Source: Halomonas sp. (lineage in GTDB: Bacteria > Pseudomonadota > Gammaproteobacteria > Pseudomonadales > Halomonadaceae). Taken from it: a DNA stretch of 32,958 nt. Position 1 is the first letter of the stretch. Every line of letters begins with the position of its first letter. The translations under genes and the position numbers were made by a program. Location of the stretch: assembly GCA_024636705.1 (NCBI GenBank), contig JAGXGN010000164.1:1-32958 (forward strand), given 5' to 3'. The notes beneath the pieces were generated by a model. It had not been told where the DNA came from. It worked only from the letters and a program-made list of their open reading frames with translations, and made no database searches. Shown here piece after piece: positions 8,424 through 15,456 of the stretch.

Positions 8424-8450
8424 TCGCCACGTTTTATGGCGACGTTTTTT
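8424..8450 (+). terminator. Rho-independent terminator
   Basis: TCGCCA (8424-8429), a 7-base loop CGTTTTA and TGGCGA (8437-8442) form a 6-bp stem, followed by CG and six T. It ends 20 bases before nrdR and 127 bases after the DUF2892 gene, so it most likely ends the arsR-RND operon. It could also attenuate a promoter lying just upstream. Confidence 0.7.
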
Positions 8451-8470
8451 CCTCGACCCGGAACACGCCG

Positions 8471-8938
8471 ATGCATTGTCCCTTCTGTGGCACCCATGAT
8501 ACCAAGGTGACCGATTCCCGGCTGGTGGTCGAGGGCGATCAGGTGCGTCGTCGGCGCCAGTGCGCGGCCTGCGGCGAGCGGTTCACCACCTACGAGACCG
8601 CCGAACTGATCATGCCACGGGTGATCAAGGGCGATGGGTCGCGGGAGTTCTTCGACGAGAACAAGATGCGCGCGGGGATGCTCAGGGCGCTGGAGAAGCG
8701 GCCGGTGAGCGCCGAGGCCATCGAGGCGGCGGTGGAGCGGATTCGCCAGACCCTGCGGGCGCGTGGCGAGCGCGAGATTCACGCCCGCGACATCGGCGAG
8801 GCGGTGATGCAGGCCCTCAAGGGCCTCGACCAGGTGGCCTATATTCGCTTCGCATCGGTCTATCGGCGTTTCCAGGACATCGACGAGTTCCGTGCCGAGA
8901 TCGACCGCCTGTCCCGGGAACCCGTTCACCGGGACTGA
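8471..8938 (+). CDS. nrdR: Transcriptional repressor NrdR
   Basis: Zinc-ribbon/ATP-cone repressor of ribonucleotide reductase genes, 155 residues. The N-terminal ribbon uses Cys3 and Cys6 (MHCPFC) with Cys31 and Cys34 (QCAACGERF). The ATP-cone domain follows from about residue 49 to 139 ([15 protein letters not shown] onward) and senses ATP/dATP. Length and motifs match the family, with a few extra C-terminal residues. It lies 22 bases upstream of ribD; nrdR-rib linkage is common in proteobacteria. No NrdR-box pair is visible in front of any gene in this window, so its targets lie elsewhere. Confidence 0.97.
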   Translation: MHCPFCGTHDTKVTDSRLVVEGDQVRRRRQCAACGERFTTYETAELIMPRVIKGDGSREFFDENKMRAGMLRALEKRPVSAEAIEAAVERIRQTLRARGEREIHARDIGEAVMQALKGLDQVAYIRFASVYRRFQDIDEFRAEIDRLSREPVHRD

Positions 8939-8960
8939 TCTTGCCGCATCGAGGACCCCC

Positions 8961-10088
8961 ATGACCGAGCCGAATCCCCCTGCCTGGATGGCCCGGGCCC
9001 TGACCCTGGCCCGCCGAGGCCTCTATACCACCGACCCCAATCCCCGGGTCGGGTGCGTGCTGGTTCGCCATGGACGCCCGGTCGGCGAGGGCTTCCATGC
9101 GCGTGCCGGCGAGCCTCATGCCGAGATCCACGCCCTGCGGGAGGCCGGTGAGGCCGCCCGAGGGGCCACGGCCTATGTGACCCTGGAGCCGTGTTCCCAT
9201 CAGGGTCGCACCGGCCCCTGTGCGGTAGCGCTGATCGAGGCCGGTGTGGCGCAGGTGAGGGTGGCCATGGCCGATCCCAACCCCGCCGTGGCCGGTCGAG
9301 GGATCGCCCTGCTGCGTGAGGCCGGCGTCGACGTCGACGTGGGCATCCTGGAGGATCAGGCGAGGGAGCTGAATCCGGGCTTTATCATGCGCATGGAGCA
9401 TGGCCGGCCCTTCGTGCGCCTCAAGATGGCCATGAGTCTCGATGGCCGCACTGCCATGCGATCCGGCGAGTCGCAATGGATCACCGGCCCCCAGGCGCGC
9501 CGCGAGGTCCAGCGCCTCCGGGCGCGTTCCAGCGCTATCCTGACCGGGGTGGACTCGATCATCTTCGACAACTCACGCCTCACCGTGCGCCCCGAGCAGG
9601 CCGAGCTCGAGGGCATCGAGTGGCCCGCCGGCCGACAACCGCTGCGGGTGGTGGTCGATACCCAGCTGCGCCTGCCCCTGGCGGCGGCCTGCCTGCGTGA
9701 GCCGGGGCGGACGCTGGTGGCCACCGTCGAGGGCCATGAGACCGAGCGACGAGCGCGTCTCGAGAAGGCCGGTGCCGAGGTGTTGGTGATGCCCGCCGGC
9801 CGAGAGGGTCGTGTCGATCTGCCGGCCTTGCTGGGTCATCTCGCCGCGGTGGAGGAGGTCAATGAGGTACTGCTCGAGACCGGCGCCACCCTGGCCGGCG
9901 CCATGCTCGATGCCGCCCTGGTCGACGAGATGCAGCTGTTCATGGCCCCGATCCTGTTGGGTGGCGAGGCCCGGCCCTTGTTCGAACTGCCGGGCCTGGC
10001 GCGCATGGCCGAGCAGCGGCCCCTGGATATCCTCGATATCCGCGCCGTGGGTCGCGATTGGCGCATCACCGCTCGGCCGCGGCGGTGA
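8961..10088 (+). CDS. ribD: Bifunctional riboflavin biosynthesis deaminase/reductase RibD
   Basis: This enzyme of 375 residues catalyses the second and third steps of riboflavin synthesis from GTP. The deaminase domain (about 1-145) has the zinc site His53 (HAEIHAL), Cys78 and Cys87 (PCSHQGRTGPC) with catalytic Glu55. The reductase domain (about 150-375) starts at RPFVRLKMAMSLDGRTA, the NADPH-binding region. The ATG at 8961 has GAGG about 7 bases upstream and fits the family N-terminus; the frame is open earlier but the extra residues are unlike RibD. Riboflavin synthase (ribE), which often follows, is not here; a 268-base intergenic stretch with repeats follows instead. Confidence 0.97.
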   Translation: MTEPNPPAWMARALTLARRGLYTTDPNPRVGCVLVRHGRPVGEGFHARAGEPHAEIHALREAGEAARGATAYVTLEPCSHQGRTGPCAVALIEAGVAQVRVAMADPNPAVAGRGIALLREAGVDVDVGILEDQARELNPGFIMRMEHGRPFVRLKMAMSLDGRTAMRSGESQWITGPQARREVQRLRARSSAILTGVDSIIFDNSRLTVRPEQAELEGIEWPAGRQPLRVVVDTQLRLPLAAACLREPGRTLVATVEGHETERRARLEKAGAEVLVMPAGREGRVDLPALLGHLAAVEEVNEVLLETGATLAGAMLDAALVDEMQLFMAPILLGGEARPLFELPGLARMAEQRPLDILDIRAVGRDWRITARPRR

Positions 10089-10099
10089 TCGAAGGGTCG

Positions 10100-10130
10100 G
10101 TAGGCACGATAAGCCGGAGGCGCATCGGGC
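10100..10130 (+). repeat. REP-like repeat, copy 2
   Basis: This 31-base element begins GTAGGCACGATAAGCC and ends GGCGCATCGGGC. It is 28/31 identical to the copy at 1609-1639. It sits 11 bases after the ribD stop and faces the inverted copies 3 and 4, so transcripts could fold across the pair. Confidence 0.75.
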
Positions 10131-10165
10131 GTGGTTGGTCTCGAGCGTTGGTGGTGGCCGCCATT

Positions 10166-10195
10166 GCCCGGTGCGCTGGCGCTTACCGTGCCTAC
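10166..10195 (-). repeat. REP-like repeat, copy 3 (inverted)
   Basis: On the minus strand it reads GTAGGCACGGTAAGC and ends GCGCACCGGGC. It differs from copy 4 at one of 30 positions and shares GTAGGC, TAAGC, GCGCA and CGGGC with copies 1 and 2. It stands in inverted orientation to copy 2, which is 35 bases upstream. Confidence 0.75.
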
Positions 10196-10231
10196 TGGTT
10201 TGTCGCCATCGATCGAGGCGTGAAGCAATTC

Positions 10232-10261
10232 GCCCGGTGCGCTGGCGCTTACCGGGCCTAC
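10232..10261 (-). repeat. REP-like repeat, copy 4 (inverted)
   Basis: It matches copy 3 at 29 of 30 positions, in the same orientation with starts 66 bases apart. Its outer bases form a perfect stem, GCCCGGT (10232-10238) with ACCGGGC (10251-10257), around GCGCTGGCGCTT. It is therefore itself a palindromic unit, as REP elements are. Confidence 0.75.
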
Positions 10262-10356
10262 ATGCTTCGAAACTGGCGCCCGACGCTGCGCCAAGGTACC
10301 CTGACGCGTTTCGAGGCGGGTGCCGAGCACCGCCGAGCTGAACCACCGGAGATCCC

Positions 10357-11505
10357 ATGGTGCACTCCTCTTCCGGGGGCCTGGCCCCCATTGAAGACCT
10401 GATCGAGGACATCCGTCAGGGCAAGATGGTGATCCTCATGGATGATGAGGATCGCGAGAACGAAGGCGACATCATCATGGCGGCCGAACGGGTCGAGGCC
10501 GAGCACATCAACTTCATGGCGCGTCATGGCCGGGGGTTGATCTGTCTGCCGATGACCCGGGAACGCTGTGAGCGGCTGCAGCTGCCCTTGATGGTGCGCG
10601 ACAATGGCTCGGGCTTCGGCACGAAGTTCACCCTCTCCATCGAGGCGGCGGAGGGCGTGACCACCGGTATCTCCGCCGCCGATCGTGCGCGTACCGTTCA
10701 GGCTGCCGTGGCGCGGGATGCCGTGGCTCAGGACATCGTCCAGCCCGGCCATATCTTTCCGCTGATGGCCGAGCCTGGCGGCGTGTTGCGTCGCGCCGGC
10801 CACACCGAGGCGTCCTGTGACCTTGCCGCCCTGGCGGGCTTCGAGCCCAGCGGCGTGATCTGTGAGATCATGAATGATGACGGCACCATGGCGCGTCGGC
10901 CCGAGCTGGAGCACTTCGCCGTCGAGCATGACCTCAAGATGGGCACCATCGCCGACCTCATCCATTACCGGATCCACAACGAACAGACCGTGGAGCCCGT
11001 GGAGGCCGCGCCGGTGCGTACCGCCTTCGGTGAGCTGACCCTGCATGTCTTCCGCGACCGCATCCAGGGGGCGCACCACCTGGCGCTGGTCAAGGGGCGG
11101 CCCAGCCCCGACGCCTTGACCACGGTGCGCGTGCACCTGGCCGATACCCTGCGTGACCTGCTCGGCCTGCAGAAGGGGGAGGCGGCCAACTGGACCACCT
11201 GCCGCGCCCTGGAAGAGGTGGCCAGTGCCGACCAGGGCGTCTTCGTGCTGCTCGATGACGGTCGCCCGCACCAGGATTTCCTCGACCAGCTAGAGGTGTT
11301 CCTGGACCGCCGTCGGCCGCCTCGCAGCAGTGCCTCCGATGGGGCGGGCAACTACCTGACCATCGGCACCGGCTCGCAGATACTGCGCCACCTGGGCGTG
11401 GGTCGGATGCGCCTGCTCAGCTCGCCCTGGAAGTTCTCGGCGCTTTCCGGTTTCGACCTGGAAGTGGTCGAGCGGCTGGGCCCCGAGGATGCCGTCGACC
11501 ATTGA
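10357..11505 (+). CDS. ribBA: 3,4-dihydroxy-2-butanone-4-phosphate synthase with degenerate RibA domain
   Basis: This 382-residue protein makes the four-carbon precursor of riboflavin from ribulose 5-phosphate. The N-terminal RibB domain (about 9-208) contains the acidic loop [10 protein letters not shown] (29-38), the HTEASCDLA segment and the C-terminal CEIMNDDG motif. The C-terminal half keeps the general GTP cyclohydrolase II fold (for example [11 protein letters not shown]) but lacks the zinc-binding Cys motif and the GDxFGSxRCDC signature. It is therefore unlikely to have cyclohydrolase activity, a situation known in Pseudomonas-type RibBA proteins. A separate RibA is expected elsewhere in the genome. 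The start follows CGGAGATCCC. ribH follows 91 bases downstream. Confidence 0.93.
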   Translation: MVHSSSGGLAPIEDLIEDIRQGKMVILMDDEDRENEGDIIMAAERVEAEHINFMARHGRGLICLPMTRERCERLQLPLMVRDNGSGFGTKFTLSIEAAEGVTTGISAADRARTVQAAVARDAVAQDIVQPGHIFPLMAEPGGVLRRAGHTEASCDLAALAGFEPSGVICEIMNDDGTMARRPELEHFAVEHDLKMGTIADLIHYRIHNEQTVEPVEAAPVRTAFGELTLHVFRDRIQGAHHLALVKGRPSPDALTTVRVHLADTLRDLLGLQKGEAANWTTCRALEEVASADQGVFVLLDDGRPHQDFLDQLEVFLDRRRPPRSSASDGAGNYLTIGTGSQILRHLGVGRMRLLSSPWKFSALSGFDLEVVERLGPEDAVDH

Positions 11506-11596
11506 ATTAGTCGATGACCATCAGATGACACTCGAGGGTGGCGTGGCAGAAATACCGGCGTCACCCATAGACCGGACTCACGAGGAACCCGTAACC

Positions 11597-12109
11597 ATGC
11601 AACCGATTTCCCAAGTTGAAGGCGATTTCATCGACGTCGACGGCCGCTACGTCATCGTGGTCGGTCGCTTCAACCACCATGTGGTCGATAGCCTGGTGGA
11701 AGGCGCCGTGGACATCCTGGTGCGCCACGGGGTAGCGAGCGAGAACATCGATATCATCCATGTGCCGGGTGCCTGGGAGTTGCCCCTGGCGGTCAAGAAG
11801 GTGCTCAAGTTCGCCCGTCCCGATGCGGTGATCGCCCTGGGGGCGGTGATTCGCGGCGGCACGCCGCATTTCGAATATGTGGCCGGTAGCTGCAACACGG
11901 CGCTGGGCAGCCTCCAGCTGGAGTTCGAGACGCCCATTGCCAATGGCGTGCTCACCGTCAATTCCATCGAGCAGGCCATCGAACGTGCCGGTACCAAGGC
12001 CGGTAACAAGGGGGCCGAGGCCGCCATGGCGGCGATGGAAATGGTCTCGCTGCTGCGCTGCTTCGGTGATGACGATCTCGCCGAGGACCCGCAGGGAGGT
12101 GAGGCATGA
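11597..12109 (+). CDS. ribH: 6,7-dimethyl-8-ribityllumazine synthase
   Basis: A protein of 170 residues that condenses the pyrimidine intermediate with dihydroxybutanone phosphate, the penultimate riboflavin step. Family motifs are [26 protein letters not shown] (with the catalytic His), [16 protein letters not shown] and [13 protein letters not shown]. The chosen ATG (11597) is preceded by GAGGAA; the frame is open 36 codons further upstream but that part is not lumazine-synthase-like. The stop overlaps nusB (ATGA), the classic ribH-nusB coupling. An extra acidic tail after residue 155 is harmless variation. Confidence 0.97.
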   Translation: MQPISQVEGDFIDVDGRYVIVVGRFNHHVVDSLVEGAVDILVRHGVASENIDIIHVPGAWELPLAVKKVLKFARPDAVIALGAVIRGGTPHFEYVAGSCNTALGSLQLEFETPIANGVLTVNSIEQAIERAGTKAGNKGAEAAMAAMEMVSLLRCFGDDDLAEDPQGGEA

Positions 12110-12609
12110 GCGGCGAGCGATCCCGCGCGCCCTCGGCCGCCCAGCAGTCCCGGCGGGCCGCCCGTGAACTGGCGGTCCAGGGGCTTTATCAGTGGCAGAT
12201 GACCGGCACGCCGATCGCCGAGGTGGAGGTACAGTTCCGTAGCCAGGTGGCCGACGACGACCTGGAGGACCACGAGAACTGGCTCAAGGTCATGGAGATC
12301 GCCGACCTGGCGCTCTTCCATGAGCTATTGCACAGCGTGGTGCGCCACAAGGCCGAGCTGGATGCCAGCCTGTCGCCCTTGCTCGACCGTCCCCTGACGG
12401 AGCTCGATCCCATCGAGCTCGCTATCCTGCGTCTGGGGGCCTACGAACTCTCTCGGCGCATGGAGGTGCCCTATCGCGCCGTGATCAATGAGGGCGTGGA
12501 ACTGGCCAAGTCCTTCGGGGCCACCGACGGCCACAAGTACGTCAACAGCATCCTCGACAAGCTGGCCGGCAAGTTGCGTGGAGCCGAGGTCGCCGCCCGC
12601 CGCCGCTGA
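12106..12609 (+). CDS. nusB: Transcription antitermination factor NusB
   Basis: All-helical RNA-binding protein of 167 residues that joins NusE on boxA RNA for rRNA antitermination. It has the typical N-terminal [16 protein letters not shown] helix with its arginine-rich start. The C-terminal segment [19 protein letters not shown] followed by [12 protein letters not shown] is the family hallmark. It overlaps ribH by 4 bases and ends 12 bases before thiL. The N-terminal Ser/Gln/Arg-rich stretch is slightly longer than in E. coli. Confidence 0.97.
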   Translation: MSGERSRAPSAAQQSRRAARELAVQGLYQWQMTGTPIAEVEVQFRSQVADDDLEDHENWLKVMEIADLALFHELLHSVVRHKAELDASLSPLLDRPLTELDPIELAILRLGAYELSRRMEVPYRAVINEGVELAKSFGATDGHKYVNSILDKLAGKLRGAEVAARRR

Positions 12610-12621
12610 GGGCCCGATCCC

Positions 12622-13599
12622 ATGCACAGCGAATACAGCGAATTCGATCTCATCACCCGCTTCTTCACGCCCGACCCCCCCGGTGAAGCGGCCGGTGTGA
12701 CGCTGGGGGTGGGCGATGACTGTACCCTGCTGGCCCCGACCCCCGGGCAGCGGCTGGCGGTCAGCGTGGATACGTCGGTGGTCGATGTCCATTTTCCCGG
12801 TGATGCGCCGGCCGAGGCCATCGGCCATCGCGCCCTGGCGGTGAGTCTGAGCGACCTGGCCGCCATGGGCGCCCGGGCACGCTGGTGCCTGATGTCGCTG
12901 ACCCTGCCCGAGGCCGATGAGGCCTGGTTGACGGGCTTTGCCCGGGGATTCCATGCGCTGTGCGCGGCCACCGGCACGGCCCTGGTGGGCGGGGACATTA
13001 CCCGGGGAGAGCTGGCCATCGGCGTGACGGTGATGGGTGAGGTGCCCGCCGACGCTGCCTTGACCCGCGGCGGGGCCAGGCCCGGGGATCTGCTTGCCGT
13101 GACCGGGGCGCTGGGGGGCGGCGCCGGGGGGCTGGCACTCTGGCAGGCCGGCGAGCGAGACCCGTCCCACCCCCTGCTCAGGCGTTACCTGCATCCCCAG
13201 CCGCGGCTGGCCGCCGGCGAGGCGCTGCGCGACCTCGCGACCTCGGCCATCGATCTCTCCGACGGCCTCTTGGCCGATCTCGATCATCTCCTCGAGACAT
13301 CCGGAGTGGGGGCCGCGCTCTCCCTGGATGACCTGCCCCTCGTCGATGGCCTCGTCGACGCCCTGGGTGAGCAGCAGGGCCGTCGAGCCGCGCTGTGCGG
13401 CGGCGATGACTATGAACTCCTGGTGACCCTGCCGCCCGGAAAATGGGACCAGGCACGGCAGCGATTGACCCGGCAGGGCCTTCCGCTCAGGATGATCGGT
13501 CAGATCACCACCGGATCGGGGGTTTCCGGGCTGGGTGATGAAGGGCGACGGGGCTGGCAGCACTTCCAGGGTCGGCCCGACACAGGAGGGATGCCATGA
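12622..13599 (+). CDS. thiL: Thiamine-monophosphate kinase
   Basis: Cytoplasmic enzyme of 325 residues that phosphorylates thiamine monophosphate to the cofactor diphosphate with ATP. The PurM/AIRS-like fold is visible through the VGDDCTLL metal/ATP loop (about residues 30-37), SVDTSVVDVHF, ALAVSLSDLAAMGA and the GGDITRG motif. A C-terminal AIDLSDGLLADL segment and GGDDYELLVTL strand follow. All are positioned as in ThiL. It lies between nusB and pgpA, the conserved gammaproteobacterial order, and overlaps pgpA by ATGA. Confidence 0.96.
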   Translation: MHSEYSEFDLITRFFTPDPPGEAAGVTLGVGDDCTLLAPTPGQRLAVSVDTSVVDVHFPGDAPAEAIGHRALAVSLSDLAAMGARARWCLMSLTLPEADEAWLTGFARGFHALCAATGTALVGGDITRGELAIGVTVMGEVPADAALTRGGARPGDLLAVTGALGGGAGGLALWQAGERDPSHPLLRRYLHPQPRLAAGEALRDLATSAIDLSDGLLADLDHLLETSGVGAALSLDDLPLVDGLVDALGEQQGRRAALCGGDDYELLVTLPPGKWDQARQRLTRQGLPLRMIGQITTGSGVSGLGDEGRRGWQHFQGRPDTGGMP

Positions 13600-14069
13600 A
13601 CCGAGCCCCCGCCAGCGTCTGGCATCGCCCGACCCATTTCCTCGCCTTCGGCCTGGGCAGTGGTGCCGTGCCCTTCGCACCGGGCACCTTCGGTACCTTC
13701 GCCGCCATCCCCTTCTACTGGTTGATGTCGGAACTGCCCCTGGACTGGTACCTGGCGGTCGTCGCGGTCACCTTCGTATGGGGCGTCTGGCTGTGCGATT
13801 CCACCTCCCGCGACCTGGGTGTGCATGACCACTCGGGTATCGTCTGGGACGAATTTGTCGGCTACTAGCTCACCATGACCGCCGTGCCCTTCTCGTGGGA
13901 GATGGCCCTCTGGGGCTTCGTGGTCTTTCGTGTCTTCGATGTGATCAAGCCCTGGCCGATCCGCTGGGCGGACCGGCATGTGGCAGGCGGTTTCGGCATC
14001 ATGATCGATGATGTCCTCGCCGCCATCTATGCCTGGAGTACGATGCATCTTTGGTTCTGGTTATTTTGA
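13596..14069 (+). pseudogene. pgpA: Phosphatidylglycerophosphatase A interrupted by an in-frame TAG
   Basis: PgpA is a small inner-membrane phosphatase that makes phosphatidylglycerol from its phosphate. The frame starting at 13596 encodes 90 residues ending WDEFVGY, then meets TAG at 13866-13868. The same frame continues without a shift as LTMTAVPFSWEMALWGF to the normal end. In relatives this position is Trp (WDEFVGYWITM), so a single TGG-to-TAG change explains it. The joined product would be 157 residues, full length for the family, and both halves keep conserved motifs (KPWPIRWADR, GFGIMIDDVLA). An ATG at 13875, the third codon after the stop, might permit reinitiation. Alternatives are a sequencing error, amber suppression or recent loss. 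Other PGP phosphatases could compensate. Confidence 0.88.
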
Positions 14070-14134
14070 CGCGAGGATGGCGGGATGCCATCTGCTGACG
14101 TCGAGTGCCGGAACCCGGGGCCTGGAGTAGTGGG

Positions 14135-15379
14135 ATGCGCAAGGAACGTTGGATCGTCCCGGTATTGGCGGGGGTGGCGGTGGTCTGGGCGGCGGCACAG
14201 TTCGTCGCCGGTCTGTTGTTCGAGCGTGAACTCGCCAGGGCCCTGATCGACCTCGAGGCGCGTGGCGAGCTGTTGGTGGAGCGCAGCGACGTGGAACGGG
14301 GCTGGCTGACCTCCAGCGGCACCATCCAGGTAGCGCCGGTGCTCGGCGAGGCCTGGCAGCTCGAGTTCTCCTATGTGGCCCGTCATGGCGCCCTGAGTAC
14401 CCGTGTCGATGGTGAAATAATACCTCGTCTGGGCGCTCGTCAAGAGCGCGTTTTCGGTGATGTCCTGCCCTCCACCCCTCCCCATTGGACGGCTCGCTAC
14501 CTGACCCTGAGCGGTACCCTGGATGGCAGCGTTCAACTGGCACCCTTCATCGTCAGCCAGGGACAGCGAGAACTCGATTTCCAGGGCGGGCACCTGGCCT
14601 TCGGTGGACAGTACGGTGACTGGCGGTTACGTGCCAGGCTTTCCCCCTGGCGATTGACCGATGGCGAGAATTCGGTGGCTTCCGGTCCCATCGGCCTGGA
14701 AAGCCGTTATACCTACATCGACGGGGCCTACCATTTCACCCAGTACGACGACCTGCATATCGAGCGCCTCGTCTGGCACCAGCCCGATCTCGACATCACC
14801 GCGCGGGATCTCGTCTACCGCAGCCTGATGGAGCTCGACGATAGGGAGCTCAGCATCGACGCCGAGTTGAAGATCACCGAGATCCTGGCGGCGGATCAGG
14901 TATTGCTGACCGGGTCGGTTTCGATGGAAGCGTCACGGATCAATGCCGATGCCGTGCGTGCCCTTCTGGCCCGTTTGCACGACGAGGCGGCGATGGGTGA
15001 TCCAGCAGAGGAGGGGGGGGAGCTACTGGCGCGCATCGAGCCGGCGTTCATCGCCCTGCTGCAGGACTCGCCCAGGCTGGAGGTCACCCGGGTGGATCTG
15101 GAAAGCCCCATGTTGGGCTTGACGGCCAGGGGCGAGGGTGCACTCTTCTTCGACGCCCGTCGGCTCGATGCGCTCAGCCTTGTCGGACTCGGCGATGAGG
15201 CAGAGCAGGCGCGCTGGCTGTCCCGCCTGGATGGCGATTTCATCTGGCATGATGTCCCCGCCGTGGTTGCCCTCTGGTTGGGCCTGCGCCTGGGGACCGA
15301 CGACCTGGAAATCGACGTGGCTCGCGGTCAGGTCCGGGTCAATGGTTGGCCGATGCCGCCCCTCTGGCGTCAATTCTGA
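14135..15379 (+). CDS. DUF945 (YdgA-like) family protein
   Basis: A protein of 414 residues has a single N-terminal membrane helix (about residues 5-26, IVPVLAGVAVVWAAAQFVAGLLF), followed by a large, mostly beta-strand domain. The early segment FERELARALIDLEARGE and the following VERGWLTSSG are typical of the DUF945/YdgA family, whose members are anchored to the inner membrane and face the periplasm. The ATG at 14135 is preceded by GGAG at 14123-14126; the frame is open to 14105 but that start would precede the helix with unrelated residues. Function of the family is not known. The sigma-32-like promoter of lon starts directly after its stop codon. Confidence 0.8.
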   Translation: MRKERWIVPVLAGVAVVWAAAQFVAGLLFERELARALIDLEARGELLVERSDVERGWLTSSGTIQVAPVLGEAWQLEFSYVARHGALSTRVDGEIIPRLGARQERVFGDVLPSTPPHWTARYLTLSGTLDGSVQLAPFIVSQGQRELDFQGGHLAFGGQYGDWRLRARLSPWRLTDGENSVASGPIGLESRYTYIDGAYHFTQYDDLHIERLVWHQPDLDITARDLVYRSLMELDDRELSIDAELKITEILAADQVLLTGSVSMEASRINADAVRALLARLHDEAAMGDPAEEGGELLARIEPAFIALLQDSPRLEVTRVDLESPMLGLTARGEGALFFDARRLDALSLVGLGDEAEQARWLSRLDGDFIWHDVPAVVALWLGLRLGTDDLEIDVARGQVRVNGWPMPPLWRQF

Positions 15380-15408
15380 CTTGAAGTCGTCGCTGCTCGC
15401 CCGCATTC
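15380..15408 (+). promoter_or_regulatory. Sigma-32 (heat-shock) promoter of lon
   Basis: CTTGAA (15380-15385) is a perfect -35 for sigma-32. It is followed after 15 bases by CCGCATTC (15401-15408), matching CCCCATNT at five of seven defined positions. It starts immediately after the DUF945 stop codon and lies 48 bases before lon. lon is a known heat-shock gene in E. coli, which supports the reading. Confidence 0.65.
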
Positions 15409-15456
15409 ACTTGTCCAGTAGCCAATTTCGTCACACTGGATCAGGACAACAGGCCG

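Larger units (their letters stand above)
10089..10356. other. ribD-ribBA intergenic region with REP-like repeats
   Basis: This 268-base stretch has no credible gene on either strand. It contains one plus-oriented and two minus-oriented copies of a REP-like element (10100-10130, 10166-10195, 10232-10261). I looked for an FMN riboswitch, often found before ribB genes, and saw none of its conserved segments. The ribBA ribosome binding site (CGGAG) is at the end. Confidence 0.6.

Noticed and set aside
10100-10261. CRISPR array
   Set aside because: Only three related units, in mixed orientation, unequal spacing and two subtypes, with no cas gene. They fit REP-like palindromes.
10089-10356. FMN riboswitch in front of ribBA
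   Set aside because: None of the conserved RFN segments is visible. The region is explained by repeats and the ribosome binding site.
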